Assembly: GCF_000715075.1 (NCBI RefSeq) | Contig: NC_134085.1 | Location: 158,438,178-158,502,177 of the forward strand | Reading direction: 5' to 3' | Source: Nicotiana tabacum | Taxonomy: Eukaryota > Streptophyta > Magnoliopsida > Solanales > Solanaceae | DNA length: 64,000 nt | In this document: one piece after another, positions 10,528 through 20,750 of the stretch | Layout of the letters: the number at the start of each line of letters is the position of its first letter | Position numbering within the stretch: position 1 is the stretch's first letter | Made by a program: the position numbers and the translations under genes | Notes under the pieces: generated by a model | The model's database searches: none | Told to the model about the DNA's origin: nothing | Seen by the model: only the letters and a program-made list of their open reading frames with translations

Positions 10528-12111
10528 GAGCTGTCACACCTCCTTTTTCACCCGTGCCCGCAGGGGCGTAGGCGGGGTTTTTCCAATTAAAGGACGATCG
10601 AAACGGGATTTATTTTTAATTCAGAGTCGCCACTTGGGAGATTTATGGTGTCCCAAGTCACCGGTTGAATCCCGAATCGAGGAAAAGATTGACTTTGTAT
10701 TACAGTCTGCGAACCAGAACTCCGGATAAGGAATTCGGTTAACCCGGGAGAAGGTGTTAGGCATTCCCGAGTTCCGTGGTTCTAGCACGGTCGCTCAACT
10801 GTCATATTCGGCTTATTTATCCATTTTTAATACATGTTGAACCTATGTGCAAATTTTAACTTTTTACCGCTTTATTATTTTTAATGAGAATTGCAACGTC
10901 GTGAAAACACATCTCGAACCACGTCACATCAATGCACCCGTGGTTATTGACTCATTTCAACTCTGTCGAGATTTGTATTTGGGTCACATAAATGTGCACC
11001 CGAGTTTAAGAAAGTAAATTATTAAAGGCGCGCCTAAAACAACTAGCGTATTATTAACTTTGCGGGAAGCCATGAAATTCGCTAAATGGCATGTCCCGAG
11101 GTCTAAATACTTAATGTGAACATTTGGAGAGGGCCACACGATTTGTGATTTTATTTGGCGCGGTGCACCTTATTTATTTTAAAGCCAACCTAAGGACTAT
11201 GATTTTTCTATCATATTTTGTCTCTAATAATAAGAAAAGACTCTAATTAATTAGCATGTCACTGAACCGTGATTAAGTACTCAAATAGATTTAGTTCAAT
11301 TTGATAACCAGTTCATCATGGGCCTCTGTACAGGCCTAAGTATAATCAAGGAGCCTAAATTGAGACTTCATGGTCTTAGCATGAGGCTGACATGAAGCTT
11401 CTGGGGCCTAGGCTTTGAGCCAAGGCCCAAATCGTCAGAAGGTGCAAGATGAATTATGGCAGGCCCAAGTTCAGAAGATACAGGACTCAGCGTTTGAGCT
11501 TTCAACTTGAAACAAAAGACTGAGAATGCAACGAATTTAATTTACAGGCACAGGGTTATCACATATGTAAGCAAACTGGTGATTGCTTCCAACCTAATAG
11601 TGACTATCAGCAATTAATTGATTTTTTACAAAGTAAGCAGTTCAACTCCATATAACCATGGAAAATGGTATTACTTTCATGCAGTCCTTATGATTAAAAT
11701 ACTGAAATGGCCTAGAATGTTCAAATCTTACATGTCTACCATTATTTCAAAATTAACTACAAGCCATATCATTAACAATTTCAGAATCAGATTTTTACTA
11801 CTAACTATCACAAACCTCTCATGCTAAACTATCATAGGCCAAATATCATATTTAACTACAACACGAATTAAGGAGTAAACCAAATTAAAACTGGTATTTC
11901 ATTTATTCACACAAATCAAATGAGTTTAACAATCCAACACAACCTCAAACAGTCCAATTATACAAGTGATATGAAATTCGAATAAACATAATTGCTCTAC
12001 ACTTTTGAACTAAAACAAAACATGAGGAGTCAGAAATCATTTCAAGCAACATTTTATTTCATGTCCACAAGCTTGAAGGTTACAGGATATGTACCTGGAT
12101 GTTGGAAATAT

Positions 12112-12141
12112 AAGAAGAAGAAGAAGAAGAAGAAGAAGAAA
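12112..12141. repeat. (AAG)n microsatellite in LTR A
   Basis: An uninterrupted run of about ten AAG trinucleotides inside the LTR of element A. It creates a poly-lysine stretch in a spurious short ORF. Confidence 0.9.
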
Positions 12142-13587
12142 TCAGCAGCATCAGAAATGCGAGCAACAATACAACAGCAATTCACAACAGCAATGCACCA
12201 AAAGATAACCAGCAGCGACTTAGGAAAACCAGTTAAAATTTCCAGCAATACCAACAGCAACACAAACAACCAGTAACAGACCTCAAACAGCTTGATAACA
12301 ACCAAATATCATTCAAAACACAAGCAGAAAACACCCCTAGAATTCAGTAATCAAGAAAAACTCGAGAGTACAACTCCACAGTTAAAGCTGAAGCTCTTGT
12401 CAGTTTCAATGGGATAACACTAGTTGAACTAGACTAACTCTTAAAACTGTCTTCTAGTTTTCAGAATGTTCAACACCCTTAAGATTTCCAGAATGTTTTC
12501 TTCCTAAGGTCTGCCCAAAAGAAAAGCCAGACCAGACTCCAAAAAAAGGTCCCCCCTAATTCTGTCCAGACCCCTATTTATGCCCAAACCTCAGCCCCTT
12601 TCCAACTCTAAAGAGCACTTAGCTCATTAAGAAAATATTTTTTGCCCACTACTACATGTTTTTTTTTAATTCACTTGTTCCCCACTAGAGTATGTTTTTC
12701 CCATTATCCCTTGTCCTTCCCTTTATTTAATTGTTCAAACATGTATGAGCAACATTTTATAATCAATTCCCTTTTAAGCCTTTCATACCATTAAGTTTTG
12801 TTCCCCATTAACACTAAATAATTGTATTAGTTTAATGGTACTTTATTACCCTACTGTCAGCCCATTCATCTTAAGCCATTTTCAAACCTTTTAAACCCCA
12901 AAATACCCTCCTAAAGCCCCCTGAAGTTACTGTCCTACCCAATCCCTTAATCTGTACCAAATCCATCAGCTATAACCAATTCAACTAAGTTAGAAATCCT
13001 AATAATTGACTAATTAAACACATGAAACTAACTCCCAATCAACAACAATAGGACAATTCAACAAAGCTAGATTCATACCAGAATACACTAAACAGAACAA
13101 ACAAGTAGATCCGAGTCGTTAAACTTAATCAGCAATTTAAGCTTGAAACTCAATTTAGACCAAATACCATAAAAATAAAGAATCAGTGATTAAACTAACA
13201 CACTTATAGATTAAACCTAAGCAAGAACAAATGAACATTGTCAACATACTGAATGAACCAAAAATTAAACTATTATCATGTTAATCTAACACTCAAGCAT
13301 ACCAAACTAATCGACGACACTTATTCAATCGATTACACAAATTATAACATATAACAATCGACAAAAAACAGAAGCAATAATAAAATTGGACCAAATAAAA
13401 GGTCTGATGTGGAACGACAAAATCAATCGACAAAAATTGAAAAATCAATAAAGCTACACTAAACAAAGTAAGCAGAATAAACAAACACAAAAAATGGAAC
13501 AAACAGGGAAGGGAAAATACCTCAAGAACTCGGAAACTGGACGACCCTGACTTGGACTCTGACTCGGACCTTTAATTGAGGTAGAAC

Positions 13588-13634
13588 GGACCTTAATCGA
13601 GTGTTCTCAACTGAGAACACTTCGAATAAGGTCC
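13588..13634 (-). other. Conserved LTR hairpin, element A
   Basis: The arms at 13,588-13,608 and 13,613-13,634 pair over about 20 bp with one mismatch and one bulge around the loop AACT. The inner stem is GTGTTCTC/GAGAACAC. It lies about 560 nt downstream of the TATA box in the transcribed direction, so it should be in the RNA leader. The equivalent hairpin in B has compensating changes. Confidence 0.7.
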
Positions 13635-14192
13635 AATGGACACCCAACTTCCTTTAATTCGGACCAACTCCAGCCTTTGGTTTTCTAGGGTTCTTGGGGT
13701 TTGATTTGGGGTTTGAACGGTTCTAGTCTGATTCGAACCAGGCCAAAGGTATTTTGGGCACGAGGGAGGTCAGAGGGTGTCGTGGTGTGAGTTTGGGACT
13801 GGTTGGGGTAGGTTTAGGTTCTGCTCAAATCTTCGATTGAAGATTCGAGAAGCTGGAGGTTGATTCGAGGCAAACGATCAACGGATCCATAACGAGGGTG
13901 GTCAGGGGTGTCGTGGGGTGAGTTTGGGGCTGGTTGGGGTAGTTTCAAGTTTTGCTCGAATTTTCGATTGAAGATTCGAGAAGCTACAGGCTGATTCGAG
14001 CAAAACAGGTAAGAGATTCGTGGAGAGGGTGGTTAGGTGCTCTAGGGGTGTTAGTTTCATGGTCATCGGCATTGTTGCCGCCGGGTTTATGGCGAAGGGA
14101 TTTGGTGGCGGCTAGGGTTTGGGGGGTCGTCTCTAAGAGAGAGGATGAACAGAGGTATGTCTTAGGGGGGGGTGCGAGGTGAGAGGTTGGAC

Positions 14193-14199
14193 TTATATA
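14193..14199 (-). promoter_or_regulatory. TATA box of LTR A
   Basis: Minus-strand CCGTATATAAG, 840 bp from the LTR start. Element B's LTRs carry the same CCGTATATAA core, which supports it as the real Pol II core promoter. Confidence 0.7.
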
Positions 14200-15039
14200 C
14201 GGAGGGGGTGGTTTAATCCTGGCCGTTGGATCAAGCACGATCAACGGCCTGGATCAATTCACTTAAAGGAAACGGTGATGTTTGGTCATGCCTCGAGACT
14301 GGGTCAACCCGGGTTGAAATGGACTGGGTTATAGGGAAAGCCTGGGACCGTTAGATCAAAACAAATCAATGGCTTGGATTTATTGGCCAGATACGACGTC
14401 ATTTGGATATATCTAGAGACGGACTAGACCGTTTGATCGTATGAGATTGACGGTCTAGATTCACAATGCCCAAACGATGTCGTTCTGGACTAGCCGCAGG
14501 TGGACTGGATTTGGGGCGGGTATGGGCTGACTTGGGGGTGACATTTGGGCCTGAACTTTTCCCTTTTAAACTGGCCTAGTCCTAATTTTTACCCTTCTTC
14601 TCTTGTTTCTTCTTTTCCCTTTTACTTTCTTTAATTCCTAAAAACCAAAATTCCTAAATTAAATTGTAAAACCAAGATTATTTTAAAAAGATATTAATTA
14701 ACCCTTAACAATAATTAACACACAAGATCAAATATTGATTAAAATAAAAATCACACAATTAAACAATAAAAATGACAAAGCTACCAAAAATTCATATTTT
14801 TGTGATTTAAAATAGGACGTGGTTTAATTAATTCAAAAAATGCACAATAAAATCCTAAATATGCATGCAACATGTATTTTGGTGTTTTTTAGATTAATTA
14901 AAACAAAATAAACATTTGCAGACAAAAATAATTATCCAAAATGTCACGCAAAATTCTCAAATTTGTACCCAAAGGAAATTCGTTTTATTTTTGATTTCTT
15001 TTGGAGTAGTTTTCGTGAAGCAAAAATCATGTGCTCACA

Positions 15040-15850
15040 CCCCATGGCGATGGAAATTTAATAACTTGATGCAAGGTTAAAGGAACAACATCCATTTCGT
15101 GGATCCATGGTCTCCCAAGAATCATGTTGTAAGCCATCTCCATATCTACCACCTGGAACTTTGTATCTTTAACGACTCCTTCAGCGAATGTGGTGAGTGT
15201 TACCTCTCCTTTCGTGAGGACACTAGAAATATCAAATCCTGATAGAGTATGCGCCTTTGGTATCACTTTATCCTCAGCTTGCATCTCACGTAATACTCTC
15301 AGTAAAATAATGTTCACGGAACTACCTGGATCAATCAAAACTCGTTTCATATTAGTATCATGTATAATTAAAGATATTACCAATGCGTCGTTATGAGGGG
15401 TTAATACGCCATCTGCATCTGCATCATTGAATGTAATGTTGTCTTCCTCTAAAACATGTTGCACCCGCTTCCCTTGGGTAATTGTTACTTTGGAAATTTT
15501 GTTAGCTGCAGTATATGATATACCCTTGACGTCTTCACCCCCACTTATAACGTTGATAGTTCTTTTGGGAGAAGGTGGTTTTGGAGGCTCCTGCCTGTTC
15601 TTCATGTAAGCTTTCTTGCCTTTCTCACTGAACAACTCGCTAAGGTACCCTTGTTTTAATAAATGATCAACTTGACTTTGCAAAAACCTGCAATCTGCTG
15701 TTTTATGTCTGTGGTCATTATAAAACTCGCACCAATGGTCAGGTTTGCACCTGTTTGGGTTCGATCTCATTTCCTTTGGCCATTTAACCTTATCTCTCAT
15801 GCTTCTCAAAACAGCTACGAGCTCGGAGGTGCTGACGTTGAAGTTGTAGC
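15040..15850 (-). pseudogene. Element C, left arm: gag C-terminus and protease
   Basis: This is the continuation of the gag gene at 60,401-61,722, separated from it by element B. The reading frame resumes in phase across the B insertion when one target duplication is removed. Visible are a zinc-knuckle variant (CEFYNDHRHKTADC) and a protease with active-site motif IDPGSSVNII (Pro at the usual Thr/Ser position). The protease C-terminal motif YNMILGRPWIHEMD is also present. The arm ends at 15,040 against the LTR of element A, so A also interrupts element C. Gag and protease are of the gypsy/Tat type but of a different family from A and B. Confidence 0.88.
15846..15850 (+). other. Left target-site duplication of element B
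   Basis: GTAGC directly precedes the LTR start. The right flank at 60,401-60,405 is GTAAC, a 5-bp duplication with one mismatch. Confidence 0.75.
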
Positions 15851-16387
15851 TGTAAGCACGTGATTTTTGCTTCACGGGAATTACTCCAAAAGAAAAAGAA
15901 AAATCAAAGTATATGCATAAGTGTTTTTTTTGTCATTAAGCGATTTTTATTTAATGTTAAAACTATGTGTTAATTATTGTAAGGTGTTAACCAATACTTG
16001 TGTAATTGTATTTTAAATTTTTACAATTTATTTAGGAATGTGGTTCAATTTTGTTAATTGAGGAAAGGAATAATTGTGGGAAAATCGTATTGGGCCCCAA
16101 AGAGAGGCCCAAAACCAGCACAAGGACCCAGACCAAACCAGGTCTGCCCAGGCACGGACCCAAAACGACGCCGCATAGGGCGTATGATCTGAGCCGTCCG
16201 TTCAAACTCATCCAACGGTCCACACTCACACCCATAACCCGACCTGTTTACTCGGGTCAACCCAACCCCTCACATAAACCAAAACGACCCCGTTTCCATA
16301 CCAAACGACCCCGTCCTGTCACTCACCAGTAGATCCAAGCCGTTGAGATCACTTGATCTAATGGCCCTGATCTATCTTCCCCTTCCG

Positions 16388-16395
16388 TATATAAA
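16388..16395 (+). promoter_or_regulatory. TATA box, 5' LTR of element B
   Basis: TATATAAA in the context CCGTATATAAACCC, 537 bp from the LTR start; conserved in the 3' LTR and in LTR A. Confidence 0.75.
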
Positions 16396-16834
16396 CCCTC
16401 CATCACACCCCACACCCCCTATCCAAACACCCCCGGCTTCATCGTCTCCAGAGCCCAACCCTAATATCCCAAACCCTAGCCGCCCCCCTTCACCTTCACT
16501 GTAAAGCCGGCGGCAAGGACGCCAGTGACCACCCCCTTAACACCCCTGATGCATCTCACCACCCCAAACCCAAATCTGTTACCCCCTGGCCTCGAATCAC
16601 ACTCCATCATCTCGAATCTTGATTTAAAGATTCGAGACCAAACCCCAATCTACACCAAACCAACCCAGATTCACACTGGACAACCCCTTGACCTCCCTCG
16701 TGACCAAACCAAGCTTGGTTTGGTCCGAATCTACCCACAAATCCTAGAATATCAAATCTGAAGATCCAAACCCTAGAACACAAGAACCTGGGGAATCCGG
16801 CCAGTTTTTAATAGAGGTTTGAGGTCTAATAGAC

Positions 16835-16875
16835 CTTAATCAAGGTGTTCTCGGTTGAGAACACCCCGATTAAAG
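16835..16875 (+). other. Conserved LTR hairpin, 5' LTR of element B
   Basis: The inner stem GGTGTTCTC/GAGAACACC encloses the loop GGTT, with an outer stem CTTAATC/GATTAAAG. The first inner pair is G-C here and A-T in element A. It lies about 450 nt downstream of the TATA box. Confidence 0.65.
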
Positions 16876-19528
16876 TTTGTTCGGCCTCAAATGGTCAAAT
16901 CTAATTCAGACCTGGGTCGGCTTTGGTTGAACATTTTCAGTAAGTTTTCTTTTTCTTTTCAGTTTTGTTTGAGTATTGTCTGAATTTGTTAAGCATGTTT
17001 TGTTGTAGTTGTTTGGTATTTCTGATATTTTTTCAATTTCTTCCGTCTTTGTAAAGACCTTTTATTTGGTCATTTGTTCTTCTGTGTATATGTGAATACG
17101 TCTTGTGATATACATGCTCGATGAGATTAGTCGTCGAATAGATAATTCATATGGCCTCCCAGTGATTGTGCAAAGTTGTCTGAAGCCATTCGGGACCCTG
17201 TACGTGTTGTTTATGTGATCGACTGGTTATTTCTTGTTATAATTAGTATAGTCGATTTTTTAAACATCGTCGATTACTTTTCTATGACTGAATGATCAAA
17301 TGTTCTGATAACTTCACATGACTGATCAAACTTTGTTGGTAATTGGATGCTTGACTTTGTTTGAGATTAGTTTGTAACTGCATTTGCAAAACAACTAAAA
17401 GATTCAGTCTAGGGCAGCTCTGAATTTAAATTTTCAGAAGTTCAAAATGCCCTACTGTTGCAATGGGTTATTACAGTAATAACCAGGGGCTAACAGGGGT
17501 AGTTTGGGGTTTGAAAAGAACAGAAAGGCTTAGTTTAAGTGAGCTGACAAATAGAGTACTGAATTAGGATTAAACTAATGTAATAGTGGGGAGCCAAACT
17601 TGGTAGCATGGGGCTGATTGAATAAAAAAGGGGTGCCCATGCCTTTGGGCAGAAAATACAGGCTAAAGGCCTGTCGAATGGATGGGCATGGGGAATACTT
17701 TTAGTTTAAAAAGAAGTTATGGGCAGGAAGGAGGGAAAGGGTTCAAGGCATCTTAATGCTTGCCATTTCTGCCTATAAATAGGACTATTTCAGAACATAA
17801 AAGGGGGCTGGACATTTTTAGTCTTCAGAAGGGTTTTAAGTTGAAAAAAAACTGACAGAAAGAAACATAAAGAAAATTTCAGAATACTGTAACAAAACAT
17901 TGTCTGAACACTGCATAAGAGTGCAAGCTGGTCAAGCTGTCTTTGCCAATTGTTGTTGGGTTAGTTGCCGAGCTATTTGTGACTGTTGAATTGCTGGTGC
18001 TGTTACATTGAATATTCTGGGTTTTCTGCTGTTTTACACTCTGTGTCTGGGATTGTTTGCTTGGTGCTCGACCACCTGTGGGCTTCATTATTGTTGCTGG
18101 TTGTTGTTGCTGTGTTGTTGCTGTTTGGTTTGCCTGTTGCTGACTCCTTTCTTCTTCTCCTTCTTATTGTTCAAACATCCAGGTACACGACTAATACTGT
18201 CAACGTAACTTGAAGTTGAGTATGAATACAAAAGAGAAGAGTTGAAGATTGTTTATTTTATGCATAATCTGTATATTGAATATCATGTGATGTTTAATGG
18301 TTTACATTTTTGCCTGGATACGGGAGTTAGCCCTCCTACATAGTGAATGCAAATGTGGGGTAACTTAATGTCGTATTGTGTGTGTAGGCTGATAGGCAAC
18401 AGGATTGACAGTGTAGTAGGCTATATTTTAGAAATTAGCTATGTTTGTGATTAGCATGTCCTTTAATGCATGTCAAGTATGAAACTATCCATTGTTAGTT
18501 AATTTCATTTCCTTTTGATAAATTGCCTCCTTATAATTGGCAAACCATTGCTTTAAAACAAATAGCGCAAGTCTGCACTTCTCAACCTCACGAAGGTTGA
18601 GCCCGAATCGAACGAACCCAGCAGGCTTTCATCGGAAAAGTAGTGGCCCAGGCCCAGCCGATACTATGTGGGCTGGGTTTGGGCCCATAATGTTCGATTA
18701 GCTGCCCGTGTGCATAGCCATGTTTTCTTATTCTGCAAAGGCATTCGGAATCCCGTTATAAATAACCTGCAAGCATGTAATTGAGTAGGATCATTTTACT
18801 TTCAATTAGTAGAGACAAATGCGACAAGAAAACATAGCCGCTATAGGATATCCTTTAAAAAATAAAGACGAGATGAGCCTCGACAAATAAAAGAATGTAC
18901 AAGCTGCGGGGCCCTCTAAATGTATATATAAAAGTACTTAGTTTCCAGGACGGGCCGTTTAGCAAATCTCACGGCCTTTCCCAGAAATAATAATACGCTA
19001 ATCGCTTTAGGCGCGTATTTTAATAATCTTACCTTCTTAAACTCGGATGTGCATTTCATGCGACCCAAATCCAAATCCTAAAACATTGAATAAAAATATG
19101 TTCTGGATCGCGGGTGCATTTCATGCGACGCAATCCAAAGACATGTTTTAAACGATGTTCACATTCCTTTAAAATATAATAAAAGCGGTGAAGTGTTAAA
19201 ATTGGCACATTGGTTCATAAGTGTATTTAAAATCAGATAAATAAGCCAAATATGACAGTTGAGCGACCGTGCTAGAACCACGGAACTCGGGAATGCCTAA
19301 CACCCTCTCCCGGGTTAACAGAATTCCTTATCCAGATTTCTGGTACGCAGACCGTAATATGGAGTCATTCTTTTCCTCGATTCGGGATTAAAATTGGTGA
19401 CTTGGGACACCCTAAATCTCTCAAGTGGTGACTCTGAAATAAATAAACCAATCCCGTTTCGATTGTCCTTTAATTGGAAAAAACTCCTTGTACCTTCGCG
19501 GGTACAGAAAAAGGAGGTGTGACAGCTC

Positions 19529-19546
19529 TGGCGACTCTGCTGGGGA
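19529..19546 (+). promoter_or_regulatory. Primer-binding site of element B (tRNA-Arg)
   Basis: TGGCGACTCTGCTGGGGA, four bases after the LTR end. It is identical to the primer site of element A except for one C to T change. Confidence 0.85.
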
Positions 19547-20353
19547 TTTTGATTTAACCCAGAACCACTGGTTCAGGGTTAGAAATTCGAGCTTAGATAA
19601 ATTATTATATTTGACTTTATCTGATTTTTACATGTTTGGGGTTCAATGTGCTAAATGATGTTTTTACCGCTTTGATATTATTTGAACTGTATATAAACTG
19701 TGCCGAAACCCATCTTCTCTCTGAGTCTTCTTAATCATGAAGAAGGGCGTACTTTGTACGACTTCTTTTCTGTATAGTGTCAAATCCCAATTTAGAACGA
19801 GGTTCGGACAAGTTGCTAAGCCGGTAAAGCTTCTGTATTCCCGGTACGCTGCCCCCCCTCGGCTCGAGTTGTCCGCTCGGGTAAGCCAGGTCTAGAACAA
19901 ACACCCAGGTTCTGAACCTAGAATAACTTCATGCCGGATCCCTAGTAGGAACGCTTATCTGCATCATGTGCATTTTGACTTAGGGGACTCAACACAGGGG
20001 TTGGGTCCGTCTAGGAATAGCAACCTGAAACAGAAAAGGCCATCCTGATGCATCCTGCTCACTGCTTGTGCATTTATTTACTTCGGACTTGCATGATGAC
20101 CGGTTTTGAATGTTGGGAAAATTTTTACAAAAAAAATGACAATGCTCAAATAGTGTCGGAAGAAAAAAGAAAATTTGTATATTTTGTTTTAATAGTTTGT
20201 TTTATTAAAAAAAACAAAGGAAAAGAGAAAGAAAAAAGAAAAATAGCAAGCGGAGAGTTGGGAATGAGTTTCATTTTAATTTACTTTATTTTCAAAAAAA
20301 AACGGAAAAAAAATAATATGTCTGTTTTCGAAAGGTTAGTTAGTTTATTGCCC

Positions 20354-20419
20354 GAACTACGCGGGTTTGATTCTCACCGGATGTGAATACGTAGGCAACC
20401 CTCATCGGGTCCAACCCGC
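20354..20419 (+). other. Structured pseudoknot-type motif, copy B1
   Basis: P1 CTACG (20,357-361) pairs with CGTAG (20,390-394). P2 CGGGTT (20,362-367) pairs with AACCCG (20,413-418). P3 TCAC (20,374-377, C373 bulged) pairs with GTGA (20,383-386). P4 ACCC (20,398-401) pairs with GGGT (20,407-410). P2 crosses P1. It lies upstream of ORF1. Confidence 0.6.
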
Positions 20420-20750
20420 CGTTTTGCTAAAATAGCCGAAAATAAATAAATAAATAAATAAAAAACATGTCGAAGTTTTGATTCTGTCATAAAGAAGTTG
20501 GGTGTCATTGTTTTATCAAGACATAGCCAAACGTTCCCGAAAGGGACGCCGGAAGGCTGACTTTGCATAAACAGCCACCTTTGGGTCATTTTTTAAGATT
20601 TGGTCCAGTTGACCCACACAGCCTTAAAAATCTTCGTCCCTGAAGTGCTGAAAGGCCGTATATGAACAACCAAGTCCTCCGTCTTCAAAAATCAAGAATA
20701 CACAGTTCCGTTTTGAGTTTAGTAAGAGTTTTCTTTAATTACCTTAATAA

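Larger units (their letters stand above)
1..15039 (-). mobile_element. Element A: Ty3/gypsy Tat/Ogre-like LTR retrotransposon, 5' LTR and most of the internal region
   Basis: Read on the minus strand, the order is 5' LTR (15,039 to 10,532), tRNA-Arg primer site, leader, ORF1, gag, protease, G-patch-like segment, RT, RNase H, second RNase H and integrase. The window start cuts the element inside integrase, so the 3' untranslated region and 3' LTR are not seen. The order with an extra ORF before gag and two RNase H domains is that of the Tat lineage, including Ogre. All ORFs are broken by stops and frameshifts, so this copy is not autonomous. It is related to but distinct from element B: proteins align throughout, while the LTRs are alignable mainly at the ends, around the TATA box and at a hairpin. 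Confidence 0.93.
10532..15039 (-). repeat. 5' LTR of element A (4,508 bp)
   Basis: On the minus strand the LTR starts TGTGAGCACATGATTTTTGC at 15,039 and ends GTGACA at 10,532, followed by four bases and the primer site. Both ends match those of element B's LTRs (TGTAAGCACGTGATTTTTGC at the start, GTGACA at the end). It has a TATA box at 14,193-14,199 and a strong hairpin at 13,588-13,634. The remainder is AT-rich, with a short GAA/AAG run at 12,112-12,141. No protein gene is present; the short ORFs inside are chance. Confidence 0.9.
15851..19524 (+). repeat. 5' LTR of element B (3,674 bp)
   Basis: Starts TGTAAGCACGTG and ends GGTGTGACA; near-identical to 56,739-60,400. TATA box at 16,388-16,395. 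The U3 region is about 0.55 kb and the transcribed R/U5 part is unusually long, at about 3.1 kb. It has an 11-bp stretch near 18,110 (TTGCTGTGTTG) absent from the 3' copy. A conserved hairpin lies at 16,835-16,875. No gene inside. Confidence 0.95.
19525..20750 (+). other. 5' leader of element B
   Basis: Contains the primer site, a block conserved with element A (about 19,850-20,020), A-rich tracts (20,130-20,320) and structured motif copy B1 (20,354-20,419). The motif is followed by a short ATAA run. No coding sequence. Confidence 0.75.

Noticed and set aside
11992..12305. ORFs on both strands with poly-Lys or poly-Phe in LTR A
   Set aside because: Produced by the AAG microsatellite; inside an LTR, no homology.
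13952..14244. Short ORFs near the TATA box of LTR A
   Set aside because: GC-richer promoter and leader sequence; no protein features and not matched in LTR B.
16051..18213. Short ORFs in the 5' LTR of B and their copies in the 3' LTR (56,918-59,088)
   Set aside because: They appear twice only because LTRs are duplicated; indels and substitutions between the copies do not respect the frames.
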